A stretch of 64,000 nucleotides of DNA from an uncultured Pirellula sp. GTDB lineage: Bacteria; Planctomycetota; Planctomycetia; Pirellulales; Pirellulaceae. Below the pieces are notes generated by a model. That model was not told where the DNA came from and made no database searches. It saw only the letters and a program-made list of their open reading frames with translations. Positions 43,924 to 53,744 of this stretch are shown piece by piece (within the stretch, counting starts at the first letter, position 1; each line of letters opens with the position of its first letter). The position numbers and the translations under genes were made by a program. Location of the stretch: assembly GCA_903892355.1 (NCBI GenBank), contig CAITIE010000150.1:1-64000 (forward strand). Reading direction: 5' to 3'.

Positions 43924-46731
43924 ATGTTGCTTCATCTCCACATACTTTTTCATTTTTGTTGCACAAACTCGACACGTTGTCCACTTGGTACGACTGCAGA
44001 AGAGTTTCCGCTCGTGCACGTCCCTAGGGAAGACTCCAACGGGGAGCGGAAACGCCCCGCGGTAGCAGGTTTGCGCGACCTCTGGAAAACCGTTCTATGT
44101 GCGATCTTCCTTCAGGTCGCCCTCCTTTCGGCTACTTGCCAATCCCAGCACATCGACGCGTTCGACGGCGGAGAACCCCGTTTTCGATTGTGGAAGGATG
44201 ACGCCCAAGCGGTTTTTGGGAAACCGCAGCGAGGCGAGCCTGGCGTGGAAACCGTTGAATTGGCTCATGGAAACGGTTCGTTTGTTTACCTCGTTTACCC
44301 GATCGAACCATGCGCGATTATTCCGGAACTCAACGCAACCATTCGGATCCGCAGCGCGCAAAGCGGCATGCGGATTGGCTTCAGGATCATTTTTCCACAC
44401 GCTCGGCACCCCGCCACGCACGCTCCGCTAACTGAAGTCATTCTCGGGACCGCGCATGATGGGGCCGGGCGCTGGTCCACCTCGTCCATCTCCAACATCA
44501 TTCCGATGGTTGAGGATCGGCAACGGTTTTTGAGGCGTCGATTCGGTCCCGAAGTCGATCTTCGCGAACCGTATGTCGATGGCGTCATCCTCAACGTGTT
44601 TGGCTTGCCAGGGACCACCAAACTCCAAGTTGACGATTTGGTGGTCGATGGCATGATCGCGCCGGGTGTCATGGCTGAAGCTATCGACGAGGGGGGGAGA
44701 CTGCGGGCCACCGAGACCCCCACCGCGGAACAACTTCGCACGATTCAAACCGGCGTTCCCCGTTGGATCCAACACCAAGGCGAAAGTTTAGCGTACCTGC
44801 AATCGCTCGGCTTCAATGGTGTCCTAACATCCCAGAACATTGATCCCCTTGTCATCGAGCAAGCCTCTGAGACGGGGATGGGACTGATCATGCCTCCGCC
44901 AAACTTGGTACCCACAGAAGCTCAAGCCGGCCAGTACAAAAACGTCAATGCATGGCTCTTAGGATTAGCGCTGAATGAATCGCAATTGGACAGCGCGCGG
45001 GATCGGGTAGCGTTGATGTCTCGCTACCCTCGCACCATGGCGAGGCCTCTGATCGGAGAAGCGTGGGAAATGTATGGTGCCTATAGCCGCTTGAGCGACT
45101 GGATTTCGGTTCCGATCCCACTCGCAACCACCGTTCGATCGAGCCAGGAGTCCTCGCAGATCCTCGCGTCCGACCTAAGGCCTATCGCAGGACGGGGTGC
45201 ACCACTGACTTCGATCTGGACTCAACTATCAAGCGAATGGGTTGCACAGCGCGCGATGACTTCGCGACTCCTTGGGTATGATCAATGGCAGTTGCCCGAC
45301 CATGATCGCCTCCAAGCTCGCCTTCAACTCATCCGTAGTATTATGCATGGAGCTCGGGGGTGGATCTATCGCTCCCCAGCCCCCCTAGACGCTGGTGATG
45401 AAACCGCGGTCGCGCGAGCTGACTCCTACACGCACCTCAACCGTGAGGTCGAGCTATTGATGCCGTGGATCCAAGCGGGGGAATCGCAATGGCGTTCCAT
45501 CCAAGTCAACTCGCCCGATCATGCCGCCTCCATTCTTGACACTCCCAACAGCCAATTGGTCTTGATCGTGGCAGCCGGTCCCTCCGATCAAATCTGCAGT
45601 CCGGCTCCCACGCCAGAACGGATTTCGATCACACTTCCTGTCTCCGGTCAACCGCGTCAAGTCTATCGAATCACCCATTGCGACTTGCAACGCTGTGCCA
45701 CCCAAGCGACTCCTGGTGGCATGGTGGTGACGATCGATCGTCCTGGGTTGGTGGAGCAAATTGTCTCCGTGGTCGACAACGGACCGATCACGTATTTGCG
45801 AAATACTTTTTCCAGACTGGGGCCAGCCATTGTCGAAGGTCGAATCGACACCGCATCTCAGATCTTGCAAATCGCCCAAATGACTCTAGTCGCGAGGCAA
45901 CTTCCCGCCACGGATCCCGCGTGGGAGCAAATCCGACAAGCACAATCCGCCCAGCGCGCGGCAGGCAATTTCCTATCCCGCTCCGAATTGGCTCGCGCCT
46001 GTGAAGCTGCGGAACTTGCGAGTTTGTCGGCCCAAGGGGTGATTCGTTCTTCGTGGCAAACCGCATCTGGACAGTTCGAAAGCAGCTCCTCAAGCCCGCT
46101 CATCGCCTCCCCCCTTTCGCTCCCCCTGCATTGGGAACTCGACCGCGTGCTTCAGGGGAGAACGTGGCAGCGCACGGATCTACCTGGAGTTCCTTTTTCC
46201 AACTTGGATAACTGGAATACTGCAGGCTGGCGCAGCGACCACCGCCTTGCAGAACTTGTCGACAGCCAAGTCAAGATAACTCCCGAAGTTGGCCCGGGAG
46301 GCTTTCCGACAATGCTTCTTTCGGCATCGAGCCGAACCGGTCAACCGATTCCGAGTGGCTATGCCGGCGCGTCCATGCGCGTAACGAGTCCTCGCATGCG
46401 GTTTCCAGCGGGCTCATTGGTCCATATCGAAGGTCTCGTGCAAATATCCTCGCCCGCCGATCAATCCCAAAGCGGTCTGCTCATTTGCGACAACTGCGGT
46501 GGTGAATCCTTGGGACAATTGATCTCAAGCTACGATCGATCGGAGAGCACATGGCGCCGAATCAGTTTGTTCCGAATGGTCACCCGCGACGATGGACTGG
46601 AACTCTATTTCGAGACGCGAGGCTCCGTTCAAGCTGCCATCACCGATTTGACCATCGAACGAATCATGCCCACCCAAAACCGCGATCTGCCGATCAGCAC
46701 CAGCACCGCACCAATCGATACTCCTGAATAA
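43924..46731 (+). CDS. very large exported protein of unknown function, glycosidase-like central region
   Basis: About 935 residues. A hydrophobic segment ('VLCAIFLQVALLSATCQSQ') sits about 55-75 residues from the start and likely anchors or exports the protein. The following ~170 residues have jelly-roll-like carbohydrate-binding composition. A central part ('LAYLQSLGFNGVLTSQNIDPLVIEQASETGMGLIMPPP') is reminiscent of TIM-barrel glycosyl hydrolase frames, though no catalytic acid is assigned. The C-terminal part adds further beta-rich text. AAGGA is eight bases upstream of the ATG at 43924, which decides the start; the frame is open from 43831. Confidence 0.62.
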   Translation: MLLHLHILFHFCCTNSTRCPLGTTAEEFPLVHVPREDSNGERKRPAVAGLRDLWKTVLCAIFLQVALLSATCQSQHIDAFDGGEPRFRLWKDDAQAVFGKPQRGEPGVETVELAHGNGSFVYLVYPIEPCAIIPELNATIRIRSAQSGMRIGFRIIFPHARHPATHAPLTEVILGTAHDGAGRWSTSSISNIIPMVEDRQRFLRRRFGPEVDLREPYVDGVILNVFGLPGTTKLQVDDLVVDGMIAPGVMAEAIDEGGRLRATETPTAEQLRTIQTGVPRWIQHQGESLAYLQSLGFNGVLTSQNIDPLVIEQASETGMGLIMPPPNLVPTEAQAGQYKNVNAWLLGLALNESQLDSARDRVALMSRYPRTMARPLIGEAWEMYGAYSRLSDWISVPIPLATTVRSSQESSQILASDLRPIAGRGAPLTSIWTQLSSEWVAQRAMTSRLLGYDQWQLPDHDRLQARLQLIRSIMHGARGWIYRSPAPLDAGDETAVARADSYTHLNREVELLMPWIQAGESQWRSIQVNSPDHAASILDTPNSQLVLIVAAGPSDQICSPAPTPERISITLPVSGQPRQVYRITHCDLQRCATQATPGGMVVTIDRPGLVEQIVSVVDNGPITYLRNTFSRLGPAIVEGRIDTASQILQIAQMTLVARQLPATDPAWEQIRQAQSAQRAAGNFLSRSELARACEAAELASLSAQGVIRSSWQTASGQFESSSSSPLIASPLSLPLHWELDRVLQGRTWQRTDLPGVPFSNLDNWNTAGWRSDHRLAELVDSQVKITPEVGPGGFPTMLLSASSRTGQPIPSGYAGASMRVTSPRMRFPAGSLVHIEGLVQISSPADQSQSGLLICDNCGGESLGQLISSYDRSESTWRRISLFRMVTRDDGLELYFETRGSVQAAITDLTIERIMPTQNRDLPISTSTAPIDTPE

Positions 46732-46754
46732 CCAGCGTTTCCCCGAGAAGCCCC

Positions 46755-47717
46755 TTATTTGGAGCCGATCCCGGGATGCTTGACTTCGATTGTGTATACC
46801 GAGTCTGAGGCGGTGATGAAAAGGGACTTGCGATCCTTACCGCCAAGACAAACATTGGCCGTCCAAGGCTTAGGTACATGGATGGTTTGGATCAACACCC
46901 CGGTATCGTTGTAAACGTAGACACCTGCCGATCCCGTCAAATAGACATTGCCTTCCGCATCGATCGTCATTCCATCGGAACCTTGCTTACAGAATACGGT
47001 TCGGTCGAGCAAGCTACCATCGGCTGCGATGTTGTAACGGTACGTGCGTTGATCGCGGATATCCGCAACATAGAGAATACGTTTTTTCGAGTCTCCGATA
47101 ATGCCGTTGGGCTGGACCAACGCGTCGTCGACGCAAACAATATTCGATCCATCGCGATCCACTTTATAAACCGATTGTTTGGCTTGCGGCGGCTTCTGGT
47201 GGCTCCACCACGGTCGTTGGTAGTAGGGATCCGTGAAGTACATCGAACCGTTGGCATCGATCCAAACGTCATTGGGGCCATTTAGATTCCTTCCTTCAAA
47301 ACCTTCAAACAATACCCGGTGCTTTCCATCGCTTGAGATCTCCCACATTTGATTGGCTTCATCCGCACAAGCGATCAACAAACCATTGGGGGCAAAGTAC
47401 ATTCCATTGCTTCTCCCCGCAGGCTTCAGAAAATCAGCAACCTTCCCATCCGTTCCCCACTTCACGATCCGATCGTTGGGCTGATCGGTGAAGAAAACCT
47501 CTCCATCCGAATTGACCGTAGGCCCCTCTGTAAACTTGAATCCATCGGCGACCAAGGTTACCTTGGCAGCTTCGTTCAACGTCACCCATGCAGCTTTTTT
47601 TTCCTGGGCATACGAGCGATGCTCGCTCCCGAGGTTTGCCAACAAAACAGTTGTTACAATCGCCAGCACGGTGCGCTGAAGCCAAACTCTAGTGATAGCC
47701 ATTTGCAAATCAATCAT
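46755..47717 (-). CDS. SMP-30/gluconolactonase-family protein, exported
   Basis: A protein of about 320 residues with a signal peptide ('ITRVWLQRTVLAIVTTVLLANLGSEHRSYAQ' contains the hydrophobic core) and a six-bladed beta-propeller. Metal-binding positions follow the family: Glu in 'FTEGPTVNSDG', Asn-Asp in 'GPNDVWIDANGSMYFTDP', and Asp in 'GSDGMTIDAEGNVYLT'. It likely hydrolyses a sugar lactone. Two ATGs (47717 and 47702) fit; the longer is shown. The divergent gene starts 33 bp away, so promoters overlap the coding ends. Confidence 0.9.
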   Translation of the reverse strand: MIDLQMAITRVWLQRTVLAIVTTVLLANLGSEHRSYAQEKKAAWVTLNEAAKVTLVADGFKFTEGPTVNSDGEVFFTDQPNDRIVKWGTDGKVADFLKPAGRSNGMYFAPNGLLIACADEANQMWEISSDGKHRVLFEGFEGRNLNGPNDVWIDANGSMYFTDPYYQRPWWSHQKPPQAKQSVYKVDRDGSNIVCVDDALVQPNGIIGDSKKRILYVADIRDQRTYRYNIAADGSLLDRTVFCKQGSDGMTIDAEGNVYLTGSAGVYVYNDTGVLIQTIHVPKPWTANVCLGGKDRKSLFITASDSVYTIEVKHPGIGSK

Positions 47718-47750
47718 CGAAACAATCCATAGAAACGCAGAACTCACCCG

Positions 47751-49199
47751 ATGAGACCAATATACATGCCAGCTCTGAGACTTGGGACACAACCTTCGAC
47801 GACTCGATGTGAAAAGCCCACCTTCAATGCATCCTTTGCTGTTTCTCGGGCTGCTCAGCGAGCATCGCGAGAAACGTCGCGAAATTGTCTCCCGCTCCGA
47901 GCGAGGAATCACAACTGGAAGACCATTGTTCTTGCAATCGTCTCGATAGGAGGCTTCTCACTAGGTACCGGGGCTTCGAGTTCTCGTTGCCATGGGGATT
48001 GGCCCGAATTTCGAGGGCCTTCACAAAACGGCATGGTGGCAAATCCTGGACTCCCTATTGCATGGTCCGCCGAACCTGGCCAAGAAAAGAACATCGTTTG
48101 GTTCGCCCCCGTCCGAGGGCTGGGATGGTCATCCCCGGTGATCGTGGGTGATCGCATCTTCTTGACCTCAGCATGCGACGATGACTCGGCAGGGAATAAC
48201 TCCGATAACTCGAAGTCGTTGGCGTTGATATGCATCGATGGCAAGTCCGGAAAAACTCAGTTCGAGAAGACGATTTTTGAGCAGGACGCGAAAGCGCCGA
48301 GCATTCACAATAAAAACTCACATGCCAGCCCAACACCGGTCGTGCAGGGCAATAGGTTGTTCCTGCACTTTGGGCACCAAGGCACCGCATGCACCGACCT
48401 CGACGGAGCGGTGATCTGGAAAAACCGAGATCATGTTTACTCGCCAGTGCATGGAAATGGAGGTTCCCCCATTCTCGCTGAGGAACTGGTAGTCTTCACT
48501 TGCGATGGGGCCGATGCATCGTACACGGTCGCCCTCGACCAAAAAACGGGTCGCGAAGTCTGGAGAACGCCGCGGGGCATCCAATGCGAGCGGCCTTTTT
48601 CATTCGCAACTCCACAACTCATCGAAGCGAACGGGAAATCGCAAATCATCTCTCCAGGCTCCGACATCGTGCAGTCGCTCGATCCAGATACGGGGAACGT
48701 CCTGTGGTCAGTTCGCTATGAGGGGTTCTCGCTCATTCCTCGTCCACTCTTCCACCAAGGCCTGGTCTACTTGAGTACGGGCTACATGGCCCCAAAACTC
48801 CTAGCCATCGATCCGACAGGGACAGGTGACGTTACCGATTCGCATGTGCGATGGACCCTTTCGGGAGGAATCCCAAACACTCCGTCTTTTGCACCGGTCG
48901 GAGATCAACTGGTGATGGTGAGCGATGGGGGGATCGCGACGGGCGTTCGCGCGACGGACGGGAAAAAGCTCTGGCAGAAACGCATCGGGGGTAATTACTC
49001 CGCATCGCCGACGATCAATGGGAACTTGGTTTTTCTTCAAAGCGAAAATGGCGAAGCGATCGTGTTGAAGATCGATGAGCAACCGGAAGAACTGAGCCGA
49101 AATCAACTTCCAGGCCGGGTGTTCGCCTCCTATGCGACTATCGACAACGACTGGGTTATTCGGACGGAAGGTGGTCTCTATCGAATCGGTTCTCGATGA
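47751..49199 (+). CDS. PQQ-like beta-propeller (outer membrane assembly/dehydrogenase-type) protein, exported
   Basis: A 482-residue protein. A hydrophobic stretch at about 57-75 ('TIVLAIVSIGGFSLGTGAS') precedes 'DWPEFRGPSQNGMVANPGLPIAWS', the start of the planctomycete PQQ-propeller proteins. Propeller blades 'GRIFLTSACDDD' and 'ALDQKTGREVWRTPRG', 'LDPDTGNVLWSVRYEG' and 'ATDGKKLWQKRIGGNYSASPTING' are typical. No quinone ligand can be assigned. The first ~55 residues lack homology-like text, so the start is uncertain. The stop codon overlaps the next gene's start (ATGA). Confidence 0.85.
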   Translation: MRPIYMPALRLGTQPSTTRCEKPTFNASFAVSRAAQRASRETSRNCLPLRARNHNWKTIVLAIVSIGGFSLGTGASSSRCHGDWPEFRGPSQNGMVANPGLPIAWSAEPGQEKNIVWFAPVRGLGWSSPVIVGDRIFLTSACDDDSAGNNSDNSKSLALICIDGKSGKTQFEKTIFEQDAKAPSIHNKNSHASPTPVVQGNRLFLHFGHQGTACTDLDGAVIWKNRDHVYSPVHGNGGSPILAEELVVFTCDGADASYTVALDQKTGREVWRTPRGIQCERPFSFATPQLIEANGKSQIISPGSDIVQSLDPDTGNVLWSVRYEGFSLIPRPLFHQGLVYLSTGYMAPKLLAIDPTGTGDVTDSHVRWTLSGGIPNTPSFAPVGDQLVMVSDGGIATGVRATDGKKLWQKRIGGNYSASPTINGNLVFLQSENGEAIVLKIDEQPEELSRNQLPGRVFASYATIDNDWVIRTEGGLYRIGSR

Positions 49200-50533
49200 T
49201 GCCCCCACCGCCAGTCCGATCAAGTCGATGGTTCATTTATACGTCCACCGGACTGCTGGTCTTTCTATGCTTGGCCGTCACCCTCGCCGGGCTAATGCTC
49301 TTACGCAAAGCATCTGGACCGTTGCTGGCAGAGATAGCGGGCAGTTCGATGGAACCGACCCTATTGGGGCCGCGAATCGTTATCGATTGCCCCGAATGTA
49401 AGTTCTCCAATCGTTGGGCGGTCGATAGCTGGAACCCTCGTTTCGAAGTCCGGTGCATGTGCTGCAACCGAAAACTAGAACCACCAGACCCACCTATCAT
49501 CGCATCCGGTCAACGTATTGCCTACCGCACACTTCGGTTGAACCGTTCGCCCATCCAACGATTTGATACCGTGATCATCAACACTGCAAACGATCAACCT
49601 CGCGAGGTGAAAAGGGTGGTAGGGCTTCCACACGAAGACGTTGCAATCCGTGATGGACAACTATGGGTCAACGACAAACTCACCCCACCGACACCGGATC
49701 AGTTCTTGCGACAAGCAGTTCTCATGGGACACTGGTCGTTCGGCAACCAATCCGCCTCGCTCGATCAATTCCTAAAATCGGTACACGCTCCGCTTCAAAA
49801 CAATCTTCCTATCAATGCTCATGATAGCCATGCATATGTCGTGGCGCATAACTACGGAGTCTCATTTCGACTCGGAGCAATCGATGGCAAGTGGAAATTG
49901 AGGCTTCGATGGATCCAATCCGGAGTCGCCTTAGCACCCGAGAGTCGTCGATGTTTTTGCGACTTAGAAATCGCATCCGGCGAATCTACCGAGCTTTGGG
50001 TGAACGGAACCTCATTGGCACCGAACCCACACCATCGTGGTTGGAGTTCGCAATGGCTGACAATCCTCTCCATCGGCGGCACCCTACACGTCGGTGATCA
50101 TTATGCGATGCCTTGGGCTACCATCGGGCGTGTATTCGGAAGTACCAAACTGGAAACCGCGGCTGAAAATGGGGATGAATATTCCGAGGCGGCAACAATC
50201 TCGGTGGATCCCAACTCCCCGGAGGTCGTTCCTCTTTTTTCCTTAGAAATCCTGCAGGGCGATCCTGCCATCGATCGTTGCATGGTGTACCGCGGGATCG
50301 TCTATCGCGGCTATCGAGACGCCGATACCCAACGCTTCCTACCCGCGGATGGCTTTGTGGTGCTCGGCGATAACGTCTCCATCTCAGAGGATTCGCGAGG
50401 CGCTAGGGATGCCTCCACGAGGATCGAGGCTCAGCAAATGCGAGGCATTGTCGTTCCTGAACGGAATGATTTGGATAGCCTTCTTAGGCAAACGGAATCG
50501 CTTCCGTCAGGAATCTTTTTAAATGTCGATTAG
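49196..50533 (+). CDS. lepB: signal peptidase I with zinc-ribbon-like insert
   Basis: A 445-residue membrane serine protease of the S26 family. One membrane helix (13-36) is followed by the catalytic Ser51 in GSSMEPTL, then Lys139 in REVKRVVGLP, then 'GDNVSISEDSR' (box E). Directly after the Ser box, residues 65-90 carry Cys-x-x-Cys (CPEC, 65 and 68) and Cys-x-x-Cys (87 and 90), so a zinc ribbon-like module is inserted between the Ser and Lys boxes. Residues 160-350 are an additional beta-rich insert. The protein is longer than the usual ~320. It starts in the stop of the PQQ gene. Confidence 0.9.
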   Translation: MMPPPPVRSSRWFIYTSTGLLVFLCLAVTLAGLMLLRKASGPLLAEIAGSSMEPTLLGPRIVIDCPECKFSNRWAVDSWNPRFEVRCMCCNRKLEPPDPPIIASGQRIAYRTLRLNRSPIQRFDTVIINTANDQPREVKRVVGLPHEDVAIRDGQLWVNDKLTPPTPDQFLRQAVLMGHWSFGNQSASLDQFLKSVHAPLQNNLPINAHDSHAYVVAHNYGVSFRLGAIDGKWKLRLRWIQSGVALAPESRRCFCDLEIASGESTELWVNGTSLAPNPHHRGWSSQWLTILSIGGTLHVGDHYAMPWATIGRVFGSTKLETAAENGDEYSEAATISVDPNSPEVVPLFSLEILQGDPAIDRCMVYRGIVYRGYRDADTQRFLPADGFVVLGDNVSISEDSRGARDASTRIEAQQMRGIVVPERNDLDSLLRQTESLPSGIFLNVD

Positions 50534-50576
50534 GATCGCGATCGAATCCTCACAAGCAACTTAGACCACAAGCAAC

Positions 50577-51005
50577 CTAGACTTGGGGTGTTGGTAAATC
50601 CGAATCGTTTCGAAGTGGCTCCGCCAAGCAAATGGCATAGCCGTCCAAATCCACAATCTCGAACTCGCATAAGCCGTAAAACATGCGTTCAAGCCTTCGT
50701 TGGATGCGTCCTCCTTCGACGATCACCAATTCCGAGAGCTCTTCATAGAGCTTTCGGATCCTTCCTCCTTCAAGCCTAAGATAGATATCCCAACGGTAGG
50801 GGGCAGGGATTCTCGAGGCAGGTTTTTCGGCTCGCTGGAGCATCAATTCCGTATCCCCATGGCGAAGAATAGCGAACTGATAAGGCGGCTTGGCAGGAAA
50901 TGGATCCGCATCGAAAGAGAGCGTATTCCGGTACCACTTCGCACTTGCAGCCACATCGGCCACCTGCAAGACAGGAACGGCCTGGAAAATGCGAGTTGAT
51001 CCCAT
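50577..51005 (-). CDS. VOC-fold (glyoxalase/bleomycin-resistance) protein
   Basis: A 142-residue protein with 'AVPVLQVADVAASAKWYRNTLSF', the classic VOC first strand and helix, then 'YQFAILRHGDTELMLQRA', and 'GLCEFEIVDLDGYAICLAEP' at the end. One intact metal-ligand Glu in the last strand is visible, while the His ligand in the first strand is absent, so enzymatic activity is uncertain. It lies 66 bp downstream of leuD on the same strand but is probably not part of leucine synthesis. Confidence 0.85.
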   Translation of the reverse strand: MGSTRIFQAVPVLQVADVAASAKWYRNTLSFDADPFPAKPPYQFAILRHGDTELMLQRAEKPASRIPAPYRWDIYLRLEGGRIRKLYEELSELVIVEGGRIQRRLERMFYGLCEFEIVDLDGYAICLAEPLRNDSDLPTPQV

Positions 51006-51071
51006 AGCACTCCTCCCGCTACTGCATCCGCGGCGAACAATAGGTATCGGTTTCTTTCGAGTTCTGCATAC

Positions 51072-51668
51072 CTATTTCAAAATCGGGTGACTCTCTTCGA
51101 AGGCCGTGATCTTAGCTTCGTGCTCGAGCGTCATGCCGATATCATCGAGTCCATGGAGCAAGCAGTGCCTGCGAAACGGTTCTACTTCAAACGAAGCCAC
51201 GAATCCTTTGCCATCCGAGATCGTGCAGTTCTCAAGATCGACAGTTAGTTCGTAACGATTATCGTTTGCGTGGCGTTGAAACAATTCCTCGACTTGCTGT
51301 TCGCTAAGCGTGATTGGCAACACACCGTTTTTAAAGCAGTTGTTGTAAAAAATATCGGCGAACGAAGGTGCGATGATCGAACGGATGCCATAATCTTCGA
51401 TCGCCCAAACGGCGTGCTCGCGGGACGATCCGCTACCAAAGTTCCTGCGTGCGATCAATATCGTAGCGCCGGCGTTCCGGGTCAGATTGAGTTCGAATCC
51501 TTGGTTCGCCGCGCCATTCTCATGGAACCGCCAATCGAAGAACAGGTATTGGCCGAACCCAGAGCGCTCGATCCGCTTTAGGAATTGCTTGGGGATGATT
51601 TGATCGGTGTCTACGTTAGCCCGATCCATTGCGGCGACAGTACCGGTGAGTTTAGTGAATGGTTTCAT
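51072..51668 (-). CDS. leuD: 3-isopropylmalate dehydratase small subunit
   Basis: A 198-residue swivel subunit of isopropylmalate isomerase in leucine synthesis. Family marks: 'MKPFTKLTGTVAAMDRANVDTDQIIPKQFLKRI', 'TILIARRNFGSGSSREHAVWAIEDYGIRSIIAPSFADIFYNNCFKNGVLPI'. Length is normal. It follows leuC by 121 bp on the same strand. Confidence 0.97.
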   Translation of the reverse strand: MKPFTKLTGTVAAMDRANVDTDQIIPKQFLKRIERSGFGQYLFFDWRFHENGAANQGFELNLTRNAGATILIARRNFGSGSSREHAVWAIEDYGIRSIIAPSFADIFYNNCFKNGVLPITLSEQQVEELFQRHANDNRYELTVDLENCTISDGKGFVASFEVEPFRRHCLLHGLDDIGMTLEHEAKITAFEESHPILK

Positions 51669-51789
51669 GGACTTTTAGAATTGGTTTTCGCAATTTCTCG
51701 TTATGCAGGATGTTGGTTTTGGCTTGGTTCAAGAAGACTCGCTCGGACGCTCTATGTTTAAGCTCGATGCTGAAGCTGGTTCGTCCCGT

Positions 51790-53211
51790 TTAAGCGCGGT
51801 AGTCCCACTGCCGGATATCGGTGAATCGACCGGAGATGGCGGCGGCGGCGGCCATCGCGGGGGATACCAAGTGGGTGCGTCCACCTTTGCCTTGGCGGCC
51901 TTCGAAGTTTCTATTGGATGTCGACGCGCAACGTTCGCCTGGCTCCAGGCGATCTGGGTTCATGGCCAAACACATACTGCAACCAGCCTCGCGCCAATCG
52001 AATCCCGCTTCGCGGAAAATTCGGTCCAAGCCCTCTGACTCTGCTTGCCGTTTGACTTGCCCACTCCCCGGGACCACCATGGCATTGACGGCACCACTTA
52101 CCCGGTGCCCCTTTACCACCTTTGCCGCAGCTCGTAGGTCTTCGATTCGGGCGTTGGTGCACGAGCCGATGAATACGCGCTGGATAGCAACTTCCGTCAA
52201 AGGCACACCGGCCTTGAGCCCCATGTATTCCAAGGCGCTCGCGGTCGATTTCCGCTCCGTCTCATCCGCGAAATCCTCCGGACGAGGAACCGATTGGTTG
52301 ACCGAGATGACTTGTCCAGGATTCGTTCCCCAAGAGATCTGCGGCTCGATATCTCGGCCTTGATAGAGATCGACACGATCGTACGTAGCTCCAGGATCGG
52401 AGGGGAGATTCCGCCAAATTTCGACAGCTCGATCAAAATCTTTCGGAGCAAACGGACGGCCACGAAGATAGTCGAAGGTGGTTTGGTCGGGCGCGATCAT
52501 GCCAGCTCGAGCCCCCGCTTCGATCGACATGTTGCAAACGGTCATCCGCTCCTCCATGCTCAGTTTGCGGATCACCTCGCCGGTGTACTCCAGAACATAC
52601 CCCGTTCCTCCGGAAGTAGTCAGTTTGCCGATCAAGTACAAAATCAAATCCTTGGCCGTGACACCAGGCCCTAGTTCTCCATCGATGCGCAATTCATAGG
52701 TTTTCGGCGTGTACTGCAAGAGCGTCTGTGTCGCCAACACATGCTCGACTTCGCTCGTTCCAATTCCAAACGCTAATGCACCAAAAGCACCATGTGTCGC
52801 GGTGTGGGAGTCACCACAAACGATCGTCATCCCGGGTTGGGTGTACCCAAGTTCCGGTCCGATGATGTGAACAATTCCTTGATGGGTATCATTCAAATCG
52901 TAAAGTCGAACGCCAAACTCCTTGCAGTTCTGCCGAAGAGTATCGACTTGCTGCCGAGCGATGGGGTCGGCAATCGGGAGGGACCGATCCGTGGTTGGCA
53001 CATTGTGGTCAGGTGTCGCGATCGTCTTCTCAGGTCTTCGCACCCGGCGTCCCGCCAAACGCAGTCCCTCGAACGCTTGAGCACTGGTTACCTCGTGTAC
53101 CAAATGCAAATCGATGTACAGAATCGCTTGTTTGCCAGATTCGTGGTGAACCACATGGTTGTCCCAGATTTTCTGGAACATTGTCCGGGGCTTGGCCGGT
53201 GCAGTTGTCAT
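51790..53211 (-). CDS. leuC: 3-isopropylmalate dehydratase large subunit
   Basis: A 473-residue [4Fe-4S] aconitase-family subunit. '[24 protein letters not shown]', '[34 protein letters not shown]' and the cluster Cys residues in '[12 protein letters not shown]' and '[12 protein letters not shown]' are present. Length and motifs are full. Its start ATG at 53211 is conserved ([17 protein letters not shown]). It is first in the leuCD pair; no leuA or leuB in the window. Confidence 0.97.
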   Translation of the reverse strand: MTTAPAKPRTMFQKIWDNHVVHHESGKQAILYIDLHLVHEVTSAQAFEGLRLAGRRVRRPEKTIATPDHNVPTTDRSLPIADPIARQQVDTLRQNCKEFGVRLYDLNDTHQGIVHIIGPELGYTQPGMTIVCGDSHTATHGAFGALAFGIGTSEVEHVLATQTLLQYTPKTYELRIDGELGPGVTAKDLILYLIGKLTTSGGTGYVLEYTGEVIRKLSMEERMTVCNMSIEAGARAGMIAPDQTTFDYLRGRPFAPKDFDRAVEIWRNLPSDPGATYDRVDLYQGRDIEPQISWGTNPGQVISVNQSVPRPEDFADETERKSTASALEYMGLKAGVPLTEVAIQRVFIGSCTNARIEDLRAAAKVVKGHRVSGAVNAMVVPGSGQVKRQAESEGLDRIFREAGFDWREAGCSMCLAMNPDRLEPGERCASTSNRNFEGRQGKGGRTHLVSPAMAAAAAISGRFTDIRQWDYRA

Positions 53212-53222
53212 TTTTTCAGTCG

Positions 53223-53273
53223 CAGTGTTAGGGATTCAGCAGTGTTAGGGATTCAACAGTGTTAGGGATTCAA
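53223..53273. repeat. 17-bp tandem repeat, three copies
   Basis: CAGTGTTAGGGATTCAR occurs three times head-to-tail at 53223-53239, 53240-53256 and 53257-53273; only the last base of the first unit differs. The array begins 12 bp before the leuC start codon (minus strand), so it is in the leuC leader. Confidence 0.93.
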
Positions 53274-53281
53274 CGGCGAGG

Positions 53282-53351
53282 GTTTTGCAGGGAGGGTTTT
53301 ACAGGGAGGCTTTTACAGGGAGGCTTTTCCAGGGAGGCTTTTCCAGGGAGG
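53282..53351. repeat. 14-bp tandem repeat, five copies
   Basis: STTTTNCAGGGAGG occurs five times without a gap (53282-53351), with changes at base 1 and base 6 (G, A, A, C, C). It follows the 17-bp array by eight bases. On the minus strand it reads CCTCCCTG-, so it is in the leuC leader and could influence transcription or RNA structure. Confidence 0.93.
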
Positions 53352-53744
53352 CTCCCGAAAAATTCTGGCGATCGATAATTCCTGGTTGGCCAGGTAGGCC
53401 ATTGCAGTCGGAGGTGTTGGTTTCCGAAAAAGGCCCAGTACGAACAAAGCCAGTTCGATTCCAGGTTCTTTTTCGACGTTCTTCCAACCGTTTCAGCCTT
53501 CCAACCGATTCAGCCGGTGTACCGTGTGCCGAGCTCCATGGGTGGATCGGTGGTCGCCAAGCTTTTCCTTGATCCTCGCACCGGAACCAGAATTAGAACA
53601 TGAATTCTCAGGTTGCGTAATCCTTCTGAGTCGTATGTCCGCTAGTTACCGCCGCGGTTTGGAGTGTATATTACTGCCGTTACTATTTCCGCGTGGACTA
53701 CCCCACGCACACCACCCGGCCGAATTAAAGGAATTGATGCTGCT

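Larger units (their letters stand above)
53212..53744. other. intergenic region with two tandem repeat arrays, 533 bp
   Basis: Divergent region between leuC (minus) and the TerB-like gene (plus), so both promoters must lie here. Two repeat arrays stand next to the leuC start (own entries). Downstream text (53380-53600) has no credible coding frame. No structured RNA such as a T-box was recognised, although leuCD could be expected to be controlled. Confidence 0.5.

Noticed and set aside
53440-53475. tRNA-like TTCGATTCC text
   Set aside because: No matching acceptor or anticodon arms could be found around it.
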